From: Amoeboaphelidium protococcarum
Taxonomy: Eukaryota; Aphelidiomycota; Aphelidea
DNA: 64,000 nucleotides
Assembly (NCBI GenBank): GCA_023515745.1
Contig: JALECJ010000020.1
Coordinates: 372,001 to 436,000 of the forward strand
Reading direction: 5' to 3'
A program made the position numbers and the translations under genes. The notes under the pieces are model-generated. The model was not told the DNA's origin and did no database searches. It saw only the letters and a list, made by a program, of their open reading frames with translations. Shown one piece after another: positions 46,279 to 61,735 of the stretch. Each line of letters begins with the position of its first letter. Positions within the stretch are counted from its first letter, which is position 1.

Positions 46279-47373
46279 TCATGTAGCCTTTTTGGCATAA
46301 TTAATAAAGCCGATACCCACACAGCACATCAGAATCGTATCTGAGGACTTGTCACGCACAATCTTGAACTGGACGCCGGTAAGTTCCTTGAGGTCGCGCA
46401 GGAAAGCAATAGTAAACTTTGTCAGTTCCGATCCAACTCTAATCTTGCTAACATCTTCAGGACCGAACGCCATGAGTAAAAGATTAAGCCATTGACTTTT
46501 AGAGTCTACACATCCACCTCGAGATATTTCATTGTACAACAGTTTCGCAGCACGAAGACCAACATCTTCTGGTGTTTAGCCGGCCAGTGCCATATTCTCC
46601 GCACAAATAAGTGCACCACTAGTAGACTCTGCCACAAGAGATAGACCATATCCGGCTGACTTGCCAGACTCTACTCCTTTATACACGTCCGAGTAAATGT
46701 AAACGTCCGGGATGAATTTATTCAACAGTACACGCGACGATTCAACCATTCGATTAGAATTTTGAGGTGATACTCTAGCGGCATAAGCTACTCCTCTTAT
46801 CTTTCTAATTCTGCCTTCATCAGTGAACTGAATAGATTTAAGAGTACGTGTATTAGCACATTTAAACTGGACATGCCCACCACCGTTTGGACGCGCGCCA
46901 CGTCTCTTTATCTGCAACTCGATGGTACCTTCAAGGCCATATCGCGTGAGCTGAGGCAAGAGAACAGTCCTGATAAGATCCACGGTAATGCATTATTCAT
47001 CATTTGTGATACCATACAATTAAATGTTGATAGGATTTTTGGCAAACGGCGCCAGTGCTAATATAGGCTCCAAAAAGTAACCAATCGATTTGTCCAATTC
47101 ACAATCAAATTCCAATCTGCCACCCATAAGAGCACCCGGCTTATAACTGATGCTAGTACCAGTGTAACTAATATCAAATACAGATCCATTGGTGAGAGCC
47201 TCCAACAGTTTCATAAATCGAATCTCTGCCGCATTAACGCCGACTTGACCAGTAGAATCTCCATCAGGCCTGATGTCCTCTATCACGACACTGTTGCCAG
47301 TCAGAGTCGCCAACACCAGTCGATATCTAAACAGTTCATGTCCACTCAATTTCACCACACTACGCGTCACCAT
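46279..47373 (-). CDS. RCL1: RNA 3'-terminal phosphate cyclase-like protein (RCL1)
   Basis: A 364-residue nucleolar factor of the U3/SSU processome; in yeast Rcl1 is required for 18S rRNA processing and binds the GTPase Bms1. Matches span the protein: LSGHELFRYRLVLATLTGN, IRFMKLLEALTNGSVFDISY, TGTSISYKPGALMGGRLEFD, DKSIGYFLEPILALAPF, RRGARPNGGGHVQFKC, IRGVAYAARVSPQNSNRMV, PDVYIYSDVYKGVESGKS, YGLSLVAESTSG and EISRGGCVDS. RCL1-type spacing (no active-site His tract of true RTC cyclases) supports RCL1 over RtcA. The conserved N-terminus selects ATG 47373 although the frame is open further upstream. Confidence 0.95.
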
Positions 47374-47503
47374 ACTATTACAATAAAATAATGAATTATA
47401 AAATTCACAATAAGATAAAATCAATCCGATGATAAAGAAATGAAAACAGCGAAAATGATAAAATGATAAAATGAGCTAAAGGGAACGTCCATCTATTCAA
47501 CTA

Positions 47504-48022
47504 TCACCTCCTAATGTCACTTTTCAAATTTTTATCCTTTACATAGTCATAATCCCAAACTTTATCAGCTGGAGTATCAGTTAAGATACGTCTCTACAGT
47601 GGCATGTACTATCCCTTTTCTTTTTTCATGGCGCGTTTAAACAGTTCTGGTGCGCATCTCTCCAACTCTAAGCACGCAGCCTTCATCATTTCATGTTATC
47701 TTTAAATTTACTAGCTCTTTTGCTCATAGATAACACGCTGATATTCTTTGAAAACTTTCTCTGCTTATTCATTCAATAAAGACTAATTTGAACCATCTGT
47801 AGAAATACTACTCTAATCATTCGAATTCGGATTATCATTGACACCATATCGAGGGAAGACGACATCCTATAAAGCTTCTGAAGTAGAAGAACTGATCACA
47901 TTCTTCTTTGATTTATCATCCCTTCCACTCTTTACAGTCTTGGATCTGTTGAAGCATAAAATATTTATATTAGACTATTTAACTGCCTGTGGGTTTATCT
48001 TTGAAATTAATAGGCGCGTCAT
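47504..48022 (-). CDS. MRPL40: Mitochondrial large-subunit ribosomal protein mL40
   Basis: A 172-residue protein with a mitochondrial presequence (MTRLLISKINPQAVKQSN). The C-terminal half has a helical part (EKVFKEYQRVIYEQKSQQ, MMKAACLELERCAPELFKRA) and ends PLQRRILTDTPADKVWDYDY. This matches the TDTP...WNYDW end of fungal mL40 (yeast Mrpl28). The start at ATG 48022 is the only in-frame ATG giving a targeting sequence. Divergent from the Lon gene, 240 bases away. Confidence 0.78.
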
Positions 48023-48262
48023 TGTACTTGCAGCTCGTTCTTAACAAATCACCGTCACAAATTTTCTTTGTCGATTTTAAAGAGAGATTGAAGACGCGTT
48101 TTAAAGCCCAACAGAACGACGACGCTAAAGGCCTGAAGGGAAAGCAAAAGCTAAGAGACAGAGACAAAGAACTAAACGCGCAGGAAGAGGAATCTTTTTC
48201 TTTCGCGGCGACTCTTACGCAGACTCTCTGAAAATTTTATAGTGACTATACTGAGCGATATC

Positions 48263-50955
48263 ATGATTAGGAAAATGAGTGGTAGAGTTACATCTCTGTC
48301 ACGTTTATGCATGAGTTAGAGGAGATTATATAGTTCAACGGTATGACTAATATCTTAGTTTTTAGTATCTCTTATATCATTATAAAGTTGATGTAGGAAT
48401 TGTAAAAGGCTACTGTACCTGAGCTTTATCCGAATATGCTTCTGGTGCCCATCACTATGAAGCCTCTGTTCCCGTAAATGACAAAGAGTGTTCAAATATC
48501 TGATCCGGCCGTTAAGCTGAGTGTTAATCGGCTGATGAAGTCCAATTAGCCGTATATAGGATGTTTCCTCACTAAAGATGACGACTTTCCGGATGATGTC
48601 ATCAGGTCGAAGGATCAGGTTCACTCGATGGGAACTTTCACCTAAATACTGAGGACAGAGAAGATGCAGAATGGCGATTTGAATTTAATTGTTCTACCTC
48701 AGCGACGTGTCAGAATTACCGAATTACTTAATCCATCGCCTGGTGGAAGGGGAAGCATAACTGATTCTACATCGCCTTCCGCTGGTGCAGCAAGTCATTA
48801 AATGTCTGGCGATGAGGGATTAAAGTAGCAGCAGTTATCATAGTATGATGTTATGCAAGATGAGGCAGTTAGTCGTGTGGTTGTTAGCAATGTCTATGAT
48901 GAACCATACAGCAAGAATCCTCTTATTAAGGCTCTCACTACTGAGATTTTGTCTTGCATCAAGGATTTGATTCGTTATAATCCACAGGTACGCGAATAGG
49001 TGACAATGTTGAGTTTATCCAGCAGGACAAGTATTATGGATGATCCTGCTCTGCTAGCCGACTTTTCAGCATCTATCAGTCAATTTGCCGGTGCTGAAGA
49101 GCTATAGTAAGTATTAGAGTCAATGGTGATAGAGGAACGTTTGTAGAAAGTTTTAGTTATCCTTAAAAAGGAACTGTCTAATGCCAAGCTATAAGAACAG
49201 ATTGATCGCGAAGTTGAGGAAAAAATGAACAAGGCTAGGAAGGAGTATTATCTGATGGAGCACATGAAGGGGATATAGAAGGAACTGGGCATAGACAGCG
49301 ATGGTAAAGATAAACTTGTGCTCAAATTCAAAGACTTGCGATCGAAGTTATAAATGCCAGAAGAAGTGTCATTGGTATTTGATGAAGAGTTAAACAAGTT
49401 TATGAATTTAGATTCAAGCTCAATGGAATTCAATGTCAGTCGCAACTATTTGGACTGGCTCACTTCTCTCCCGTGGGGTAAATAGTCTGTGGACAGCCTT
49501 GACATTGAGCGTACCCGATAGATTTTGGACCATGATCATTATAAAATGAAGGATGTGAAGGAGCGTATTTTGGAGTTTGTCGCGGTGAGTAAACTGAACA
49601 GTAATGCCGCTTAAGGTAAAATTCTATGCTTGTCTGGACCGCCAGGAGTGGGTAAGACTTCTATTGGTAAAAGTATTGCCAAGGCGCTGAATAGAGAATT
49701 TTATAGATTCAGCGTCGGTGGTCTGGGTGATGTCAGTGAAATTAAAGGCCATAGGCGAACGTATGTTGGCGCACTGCCTGGCAAAATTGTTCAAGCTTTA
49801 AAAAAGGTTTAGACTGAGAATCCCTTAATTCTTATTGATGAAGTGGACAAGATTGGTCGAAGTAGTTTCCGTGGTGATCCTTCTAGTGCCTTACTGGAAG
49901 TTCTGGATCCTGAGTAGAATTCCTCGTTTATGGATCATTATCTTGACGTTCCGCTTGACTTGTCCAAGGCTCTTTTTATGTGCACCGCTAATGTTCTGGA
50001 TACTATTCCAGGGCCGCTTTTAGATAGAATGGAAGTTATCGAACTGTCTGGATACGTGACTGAAGAGAAGGTTGCCATTGCGAATTAATACCTGATGGAC
50101 AGTGCTCGCAAAAATGCAGGAGTAACTAAAGATCAAGTTGAACTGACTCCAGAAAGTTTGGTGCGCTTAATCAATGAATATTGTCGAGAAAGTGGTGTCC
50201 GTAATTTAAAAAAGTAGATTGAAAAGATTTATAGAAAGGCTGCATTTAAAGTTGTGCAAAAATAGGAAGAGAATGATTCGAATAACAGTAAGGACCATGC
50301 AATTGTTGTCACGGATCAGAATTTACCCGATTTCGTTGGTGTTCCCATTTACAGTCAGGAGATGATGTATGCTAGTCCACCTGCTGGTGTTGTTAGAGGT
50401 CTTGCTTGGACTGGTCAAGGTGGTGCAACTTTGTACGTTGAGTGTATCAGTAAAGATCTTCATAACAAGACTGGACGCGCCAGCATTGTGCCCACAGGTC
50501 AGCTGGGAGATGTAATGAAAGAGTCCACAGATATTGCTTACACTTATGCTTAATAATATCTCCGCCACTTATATCCTGAAAGTAACTTCTTTCAGTAGAA
50601 CTCTATCCATCTGCATGTTCCTCATGGAGCCATTAAGAAAGATGGGCCTAGTGCTGGCGTGACAATGTGCACCGCATTGCTTTCATTGGCGTTGAATCAG
50701 CCGGTGCCTTCAGACGTTGCAATGACTGGAGAGCTTACACTGACCGGCAAAGTGTTGAAGATTGGAGGAGTTAAAGAAAAGATCATTGCAGCAAAAAGAT
50801 CTGGTGCCAGGCGGATAATATTCCCCAAAGCGAATGAAGGTGATTATGAAGATCTTGAAGATTTCATCAAAGATGGCATTGAAGCTCACTTTGTATCAAG
50901 TTTCGATGAGTTGGCGAAGATTGTATTTGGTGCCTCCAACACCGTTGGTCGTTGA
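48263..50955 (+). CDS. LONP1: Mitochondrial Lon protease (LONP1/Pim1)
   Basis: ATP-dependent serine protease of the mitochondrial matrix, predicted 878 aa. Exon 1 (48263-48340) encodes a textbook presequence ([20 protein letters not shown]). A 56-nt intron (48341-48396, GTATGA...GTAG) joins it to the Lon N-domain ([19 protein letters not shown]). The AAA+ part has Walker [18 protein letters not shown] near residue 440, Walker [11 protein letters not shown], and [20 protein letters not shown]. Its conserved Gln is a TAG at 49915. The sensor/lid includes [19 protein letters not shown] (Gln TAG 50215). The protease domain has the catalytic Ser in [11 protein letters not shown] and Lys in [17 protein letters not shown]. 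All catalytic residues are intact. Confidence 0.96.
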
Positions 50956-51167
50956 ATTTTAAATAATAGACATCTTATTTCTGCTGGTTGAATTTATATA
51001 TACTTTATTCAAATTTAGTGCTTAACATTGGTGTAGTTGAGTGTGACGTGGACGCACGACAGCTGAGATCGTAAGAAAAAAAATGCGTCTAATCTGTGCT
51101 TATGCGTATAAAAAAGTGGGAATAAGGTATGCGGGTTACATTAATTTACTCTTTCAACTTTAAATTT

Positions 51168-51695
51168 TCATCTATTTACAATAAGTGCCTTGATCTCAGC
51201 TATATCCTCCCTCAATTAATCTTTCATTTGCTTCATGTCAACCTTGAGCTGATCAATGTCCCTCTTGACTTGATCAACATCTTCCTTGACATATGCAATA
51301 TCCTTCTTGACATCTGAAATGTCTTAGGACAGAATGAATTATATTTGCTAGCGTTGCAGTTCTCCTTTTTCAAACCTCTTTTGATTCATCTCATTTGAGG
51401 TTTCAAGCTTAGACTCCAAGCGTTATAATCTCGTTGCAATCAACGAAGGTGTTATCACGGTGGTTATAAACGCTGCACCCACAACATATATCCCAAGATT
51501 TTCATTTAAACTTTAGGCAAACTTGGTAAAACGCGACATAATGCTAGATTATAATGTGCTTTAACCAAACTAAATGCCTTGTTTCAATTTACGTAATGCT
51601 TTCTCATCACTATCACGCTAGCTAGCGGGGCATAAGCAATCTTTAAAGAATACAAAAGAGCCTGGAATAGTCATAGCTTATTGCAAGCTTGCCAT
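51168..51695 (-). CDS. Small membrane protein with coiled coil, unknown function
   Basis: 175 residues from ATG 51695 to TGA 51168-51170, with many in-frame TAA/TAG as Gln. Near residue 70 a hydrophobic segment (LGIYVVGAAFITTVITPSLI) looks like a single membrane span. The rest is a long heptad coiled coil (LESKLETSNEMNQKRFEKGE; DVKKDIAYVKEDVDQVKRDI; QLKVDMKQMKDQLREDIAEI). The N-terminal part has two Cys (KDCLCPAS). The plan is similar to small mitochondrial or ER membrane coiled-coil proteins such as the MCUR1/CCDC90 group, but I see no specific match. Confidence 0.65.
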
Positions 51696-52697
51696 TTTAG
51701 ACTTACTATTACAACCTCCAGCGACCCACATAGCGCGTGTACTGGTACTTAAACCACTAAAAATATATTAAGTTTATTAGTAGCTGCATCACAAGGTCAA
51801 GTATCCGCTTATGTCCACCTACTGGTTTCTACTTGGCGCCCTTCAGGAAGGAATGCACGTGTAGCACCTTTGATTTGCCTTGACAAGTTCAGCTCTTTCG
51901 AGCCAGCACCTGGACAGCTCTATAGCATCCGAACACTAACTGATTCTGTTGACTTTCTAAATGGTATTCTCACAGCAACTTATTTATGACCTTATTCTGA
52001 CACTAACGCTCTTAGTTGGACGTAGACACTCCATCCTACCGCATTTGAGAGTTTGAGTTGAGCGGTCGAATAAAGTTTATTAGTTATTGAATTTCGCATT
52101 TCATATATAGCGACACCATGATATCATTTTCACATAATGCGAACGTGGCATTCCGGCATACCGTATCCCAATCGGATATGCTATAACAGGCCAACCTTAG
52201 AAAGAGGCGTAAGGCAGGTTAAACGCGGAAACGACGTGCGATGATAAAAGTGAAGAGAGTCTCTGTTTGAACGCGTTGAGTCGCGTTACCTTGTTTGATG
52301 ATGCTGACCTGTCTCTATGACTGACTGTGCTCCCTAAAAATGATGTGATGGGTTAAACACTATAACTGTCGGTTCTCCATCATTTCGTAGAGACTCACTC
52401 TACTGTACAACGTCTTGGTTTATTCTTACTCTGACGACATACGTTCTGACTCAAATATTTTTCGTGATTGCACCCCAATCCTACTAGTAAAATCAGACAA
52501 TTATGGAAGAAATTTCAATAAAGAAGCTATTTATTAATTTTATAAAGTCTATAAATATTATAGCCATACACATTAAACGGGACCGTCCGTATTTACATTG
52601 GTCTTTGTTTCGAATTCCGAATGCGTTCTTTCCTCCTGACGTTTGTTCGCATTCCCTCACTTGTACAGTACAACAAAGTCTGGACAAAATAGTTATC
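51696..52697. other. 1-kb intergenic region containing structured motif copy B
   Basis: I see no supported gene here. The S1P lyase frame is open back to ATG 52503, so its protein may begin in this region. The second copy of the 31-bp structured motif lies at 51890-51920. About 90 bases to its right, CTAAGAGCGTTAG (minus strand) resembles CTAAGCGTTAG beside copy A, hinting at a longer shared element. Confidence 0.5.
51890..51920 (-). ncRNA. 31-nt structured motif, copy B
   Basis: Minus-strand reading: GAGCTGT, CCAG-gtg-CTGG, CTC-GAAA-GAG, CTG. Compared with copy A the loop changes from GCAA to GAAA (both GNRA), and the first stem changes from G-U to G-C. Structure is kept while sequence changes, which supports an RNA function. 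No nuclease gene is recognisable beside this copy, so it may be a solo element. Confidence 0.4.
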
Positions 52698-54605
52698 ATG
52701 GGTTACTGGTACGACTTTATTTTTGGTCCTAAAGTTCCTCATAGTCAGTGGGGTCGGTAGATTAACAGCTTTCTGTTTGGCAACCAGAATGTCTAACGAG
52801 CCTTGTACTAGTGGGAGATGCTGTACTACACGAAAGTGTATCCAAAGTATCAGAGTTTTCTCAACTAGCCACCGGTTAATTACGTCAGTAGGAGCTTTAT
52901 TTAACCTCTTTAGAATTAGTTTCATTAATTTTGGAGCACTTTTGAGTATGACATCAAGAGCATTGTGTTCTATACCGTGCTGCTGTATACAGTGTTCAAG
53001 TTGTTGAAATGGGCTCGCTCTCGTACTCTGTGCCAACACTGGAAAGCTATAAAGACTACCTGCATCCATACAGTGTTCAATTTGCTCAAGTTGATTCCAT
53101 CGGTGCGGCGTACAATATAATTAGAGCTGGGCAAGGTGCTGATTGATGTCGAGGACAAATTGTTTAAAGTGGAGAGCACGCATAAGATCAAACCCCTGGC
53201 CAAGCTGCCTGCAAAGTCCTTGTCCAATGAGTAGATTTAGGATATCTTGAAGCGACACAAGGAGTTGGAACATGTAGACTGGCGTGGTGGAAAGGTGTCA
53301 GGCACGGTGTATCATGGCGGGAAAGAGTTGTCAGAGCTGCTTGTGGAGACTTATTCCATGTTCTCTCATTCTAATCCACTTCATCCTGACGTGTTTCCGA
53401 GTACAAGACTGATGGAGGCCGAGGTGGTCTCCATGCTTCTGAACATGTTCAATGCTCCTATGAAGCTCGGAGGTGATAAGAAGGGCGACGACTCTACGGC
53501 TGGAAGTCCCTGTGGTAATATTACTAGTGGTGGAACAGAGAGTATCTTGATGAGTGTGAAAGCGCATAGAGATTGGGCTTTTCATACAAAGGGCATCACT
53601 GAGCCTGAGATTGTCATTCCCATTACCGCTCATGCCGCTTTCGATAAGGCTGCGGCTTATTTCAAGGTGAAGGTGACCCACGTTGACATTGATAAGAAGA
53701 GTGGGTGGAGAGTGGACATGAAGAAGATGCGCCGTGCTATCACAAGCAATACCATCATGATTGTTGGTAGTGCGCCAAATTATCCGCATGGAATATTTGA
53801 CGATATTGAATAGTTGGGCAAATTGGCGTAGAGTTTTAATATTGGTTTGCATGTTGACTGCTGCCTAGGATCATTTATCGTTCCCTTTTTGGTCAAGGCT
53901 GGATTCGGTGAAGGTATAAGGCCGTTTGATTTCCGTGTGCCTGGTGTGACTTCAATCTCTTGTGATACTCATAAGTTTGGATTTGCACCTAAAGGATCGT
54001 CTGTTATCATGTACAGAAGTGCTGAGGTGAGAAAGTATCAATATTTTGTGTTTCCAGAATGGTCCGGTGGCATTTATGCTTCTCCATCGATTGCCGGTAG
54101 TAGAAGTGGTGCTCTGGTTGCCTCTTGTTATGCAGCACTCCTGCACATGGGGGAGAGTGGATACATCGAGAGCACAAAGAAGATTGTCACTGCGGCTAGA
54201 GCTATTAAAGAAGGCGTTAAATCTATCGAGGGCATTGAAGTGTGTGGAGACCCGTTGGCTATGGTTATTGCCTTTACTAGCTAGAAGTACAACATCTACT
54301 CTATTGGTGATACGATGACTGCCAAAGGGTGGAATCTGAATACTTTGCAACATCCTGCTGCCATCCATATTTGCTGCACGTTGCCTACTGTCAATTCCTA
54401 TGGCTAATTTATCGCTGATTTAAAGGATGCTGTTGAATAGGTGAGAATTAAAACGCTGAAGGCGATAGCTCATGGTGATGGGAAGCAGAACCAAGAGGAG
54501 GGCAATGCTGCAATTTACGGAATGGCTGCAAGTATCCCAGATAAGAGGCTAGTTGGTGATATCGCTGCCGGTTATTTGGACGCATTAACCAAATTGAGAC
54601 ACTGA
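52698..54605 (+). CDS. SGPL1: Sphingosine-1-phosphate lyase
   Basis: PLP enzyme of the ER membrane that cleaves phosphorylated long-chain bases, the exit step of sphingolipid breakdown. It is 635 residues from ATG 52698. An N-terminal membrane segment ([17 protein letters not shown]) precedes the catalytic domain. Motifs: [89 protein letters not shown]. The PLP lysine site is [20 protein letters not shown], followed by [17 protein letters not shown]. The frame is open back to another ATG at 52503, which would add 65 residues. I prefer 52698 because the added part does not resemble the family. Catalytic residues intact. Confidence 0.94.
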
Positions 54606-54689
54606 ACTTGAATTGAAGTGGTATAAACGGAGATTATTATTAGTCAACATCTAAATTAATTTATACTCTGTAACTTCATTTCATTAACG

Positions 54690-56177
54690 TCAAGCTTTGG
54701 GTTAGACAGATAGAAAGAAATACACGGGCCGATCAAAGATCTTTGTCATGACACCTTGTGCGCGAGATCTGACAATTTCCATAACATGCGTTTTTATTTA
54801 AGACTCTCCATTAGGTGCAGTTCGGCCCTATTTCTATTGTTGTGGCTACGATGGCTACCCGCACAGCTTTTCATAATCACTGACAGACTTGGTGATTACT
54901 GTCGCATCGATTCGAATAGCATCACAGTCGCAGAACGATGGTGCTGATTATTACTCTGTAGTATTATCAACGCTAACCAGATCAGCCAAACTTTACCTCT
55001 TTAAAAGAGTAAAATAATCCACTTTTACATTTATAGTATACGGCAGATACATTGGTACTCCTGAGTAAGCCTACTAGAAAATCTTCTCCCTTATAACGTC
55101 AGCAGCCAGTTTATTTGCCTTGGTGGTTGTGAGCATAAACGCAGGGAGCGAGTTCACGGTGTACTTCTCAGCCAAACCGTCATCCAGTCTTGACTCGTAC
55201 ATATTAGGCCGTGGCTTGCTACGTTCATAAAGATTGTTCAATAATTCTGTAATCGCAGTGTCCTGCTAACTATTGGCATCAATAAAATGAGCACTCTCGA
55301 ACAATCGACCAACTTTCTGACAGGCCTGCTATAACGCGACCAGATCTGCAGTCTAACCTGATTTCTCTGCTTTATGCACAAAACTAGAGCATTTATTGAA
55401 GACCAACTGAATATCGACGTGCTCCAGTTCATGTCGCAACTTCTTGATCAGTTTTAACAAGTACACAGTATCATCGCTCAACACAACGGCACCACTACTA
55501 TCAACAATCTATTACGACGCGTCAACCATCAACAATATCGTATCCACATCGTTTTGCAGAATATCCCACGTATTCTTACTCAGGCCATTCTCAAGTATAT
55601 GAGATGGTCTGTGCTATTAATCCTTCCTATTTTGATCTGTGATAGGAGGCAAATCTTTTACAATGAGCTGATTGATCAATTCTCTTCCACTACTTGTATG
55701 CTACATATCAATATCGCCACGCTATACAGTATACCTGTTCCTATATGCAGTCATCACATCTTTAGTGGTGTATTTCAAAATACTAGTAGCACTCAATTTA
55801 GGACCGACAAGCCGATTAAAAAGTGTCGACTTTCCACAATTAGGAAGTCCAAGTATGGCGACTGAATGTGTAAGTTCATTATCATATGTCTAACTCGAAT
55901 CGATATTACGCGTCTTGAGTTCAAAGATACTAGAGGGACTGTACACCGAAGGCTATATAGATTGGTATCGCTATGGAAAGACAGCAGGAGCAAATATCTT
56001 CACTAGTTTCTTCTATGTGATCCGTGGTGGTAAACCAAGCAATTTTGACATTTAATCGGCATGGACATCGCCGCCAATCTGCGCAGTCTCCCTAGCCTTT
56101 TTCCATTCATGTGGATTCTAAGTCTTGAAAGAGGACTTGATGGTGCTATTTAGTCGTTAACTAGCTCTGGTATTCAT
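54690..56177 (-). CDS. ERAL1: Era-type GTPase, mitochondrial (ERAL1-like), with degenerate G motifs
   Basis: A 495-residue protein. The N-terminus is a Ser/Arg-rich, acid-free presequence (MNTRASQRLNSTIKSSFK). The P-loop is AILGLPNCGKSTLFNRLVG, followed by the switch-like SATSILKYTT. The C-terminus is a KH-like Era domain (VPMYLPYTINVKVDYF; IRIDATVITKSVSDYEK; IKTHVMEIVRSRAQGVMTKI; FDRPVYFFLSV). Era binds the 3' end of small-subunit rRNA and acts as an assembly chaperone; ERAL1 does this in mitochondria. The expected G3 DTPG is not recognisable (GDIDMQHTSSGRE stands there), and G4 NKxD reads NKCS. Nucleotide specificity may be altered. A Gln-rich insert interrupts the KH part. One continuous frame. 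Confidence 0.82.
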
Positions 56178-56283
56178 TATTTAACACTTTAGCTTTATCA
56201 TGATCAAACAAATATTTTACACTTTTTAGCTTGATCATAGATCGATAAGGAGTAATTCAGAGTCAGATCAGTAATTAATATAG

Positions 56284-56934
56284 ATGGCGGAATCGAATGA
56301 GCTTTACGGGTAAAAAGAGTATTGGGAGCGACGATATGAAGAGGAAGATACTGAACAATCTTTCGACTGGTTCAAAACTTATGATGATATAAGAGACAGC
56401 TTAGGTGAATTCATCAAGGACAAGGAGTCGCGTATCATTATCCTGGGATGTGGCAATTCCACACTTGGGTATGATATGATAGAAGATGGGTATACACACA
56501 TTGTTAACGTTGATTATGCCGCTAATGTAATCGATTAAATGCAACAGAAATACAATAAACTCGTGTAAGATAAACACCCAGATGCTATATGCTCGTTTGA
56601 ATAGGCTGATGTTACGCAGATGAAGTGCTACGATGACGCGACATTCGACGTGGCAATTGACAAAGGAACACTGGACGCGATGCTCTGCGGCAAATATGAC
56701 CCATGGAATCCCCCAAAGGATAAGTTGGAGAAGGCTCACGGTGAGATTGCCGAGGTTTATCGAATTCTGAAACGGGGCGCAGTGTTTCTGTACATCACAT
56801 TCGGGCAGAAACATTTCCGATTGCCCATTCTACAGACTCAGCCGTGGTCATCCGTGTAAGCACTCACTCTCACTGATAATAATAAACAATAAGGTGGAAT
56901 TATTGAATACTTTCTCTATGTAATGATTAAATGA
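56284..56934 (+). CDS. SAM-dependent lysine methyltransferase, EEF1AKMT4/METTL13-like
   Basis: A 216-residue class I methyltransferase related to EEF1AKMT4 and the N-terminal half of METTL13, which methylate eEF1A. The family start is ELYGQKEYWERRYEEE, then SFDWFKTYDDIRDSL. The SAM-binding motif I is IIILGCGNSTLGYDM, and motif II is IVNVDYAANVIDQMQQKY. The signature DVAIDKGTLDAMLCGKYDP follows. C-terminal ILKRGAVFLYITFGQKHFR is typical. The last 25 residues are Gln-rich and short, so the C-terminal strand end may be altered. The eEF1A target is inferred from family. Confidence 0.88.
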
Positions 56935-57335
56935 ATATTTTTATAAATAGGTGGTTCTTACAGGTCTAAGAGTATTTCCATCTGTAACCTTAACCGTCTT
57001 TGGTTCTTGGCGGCACGCTTCTCTCATCTCTCTTTGCCGCGTATTCCTTGCCGCTAAAAGATTCCTCAACAGTTCGGTCGCGCGGCCGTAGTTAAATCGT
57101 CTTTTACTCCTTTGCGAATCTGCTCTCTCTTTCCTTGCACACAAGTCCCACTCCAGATCGCGCGTCTGTTCTGAAGACAGCGAGCGATAGTTGTTCTCTC
57201 TTTCGGTACTTGTCTCTCTGTCTCTCTCTCTCTTCAGCCAAACAGCAGTGTTTTTGTCGCTGTTCTCTGTTCTCTCTTTCTCACTCTTTTCTCTCATTGT
57301 CTTGAAACGAACGAACGATAAGGTTGCGGCGATAT
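56935..57335. other. Intergenic / CT-rich 5' leader of SIN3
   Basis: These 401 bases lie between the methyltransferase stop and the SIN3 ATG. The plus strand is rich in CTCT runs (57150-57295), typical of the promoter regions in this window. The minus strand happens to be open for about 118 codons of Arg/Glu-rich sequence, which I take as a mirror of the CT-rich leader. No other gene seen. Confidence 0.5.
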
Positions 57336-61450
<4,115 letters not shown>

Positions 61451-61735
61451 TTTCTATTGAAATACATAATTGGCTTATATTTTTAATTTCTGAACGAGTG
61501 CTTTCAAGAATATTATGGTCTTTCACTTTTCATGTTCTAATGCATCAGGATTAAATGTACTCCAATGCGCCACATCTATCTAAGGCCAGCTCGTCCAGGC
61601 GTGTCTTACAGCAGTGTAAGGGAGCGAGCGACAAACTAAATTTTCGTTAAACTTTTCATTTTAAGCTTTCCCGTTTCATAAACGCTTCTTTACAGTAAAA
61701 TACTGACCGACTCAAAGACCACTATTTCCCTAACA

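Noticed and set aside
47989-48231. Plus-strand 80-codon frame in line with the Lon frame, considered as the Lon N-terminus
   Set aside because: It ends at TGA 48229 and is antisense to mL40. The exon at 48263-48340 plus a 56-nt intron gives a proper presequence and frame.
52593-53069. 158-codon minus-strand open frame opposite the S1P lyase N-terminus
   Set aside because: It has no recognisable domain and lies antisense to an extended frame continuous with S1P lyase; treated as a mirror frame.
56941-57297. 118-codon Arg/Glu-rich minus-strand frame upstream of SIN3
   Set aside because: It mirrors the CT-rich SIN3 leader, has no TGA before running antisense into the methyltransferase gene, and shows no family match.
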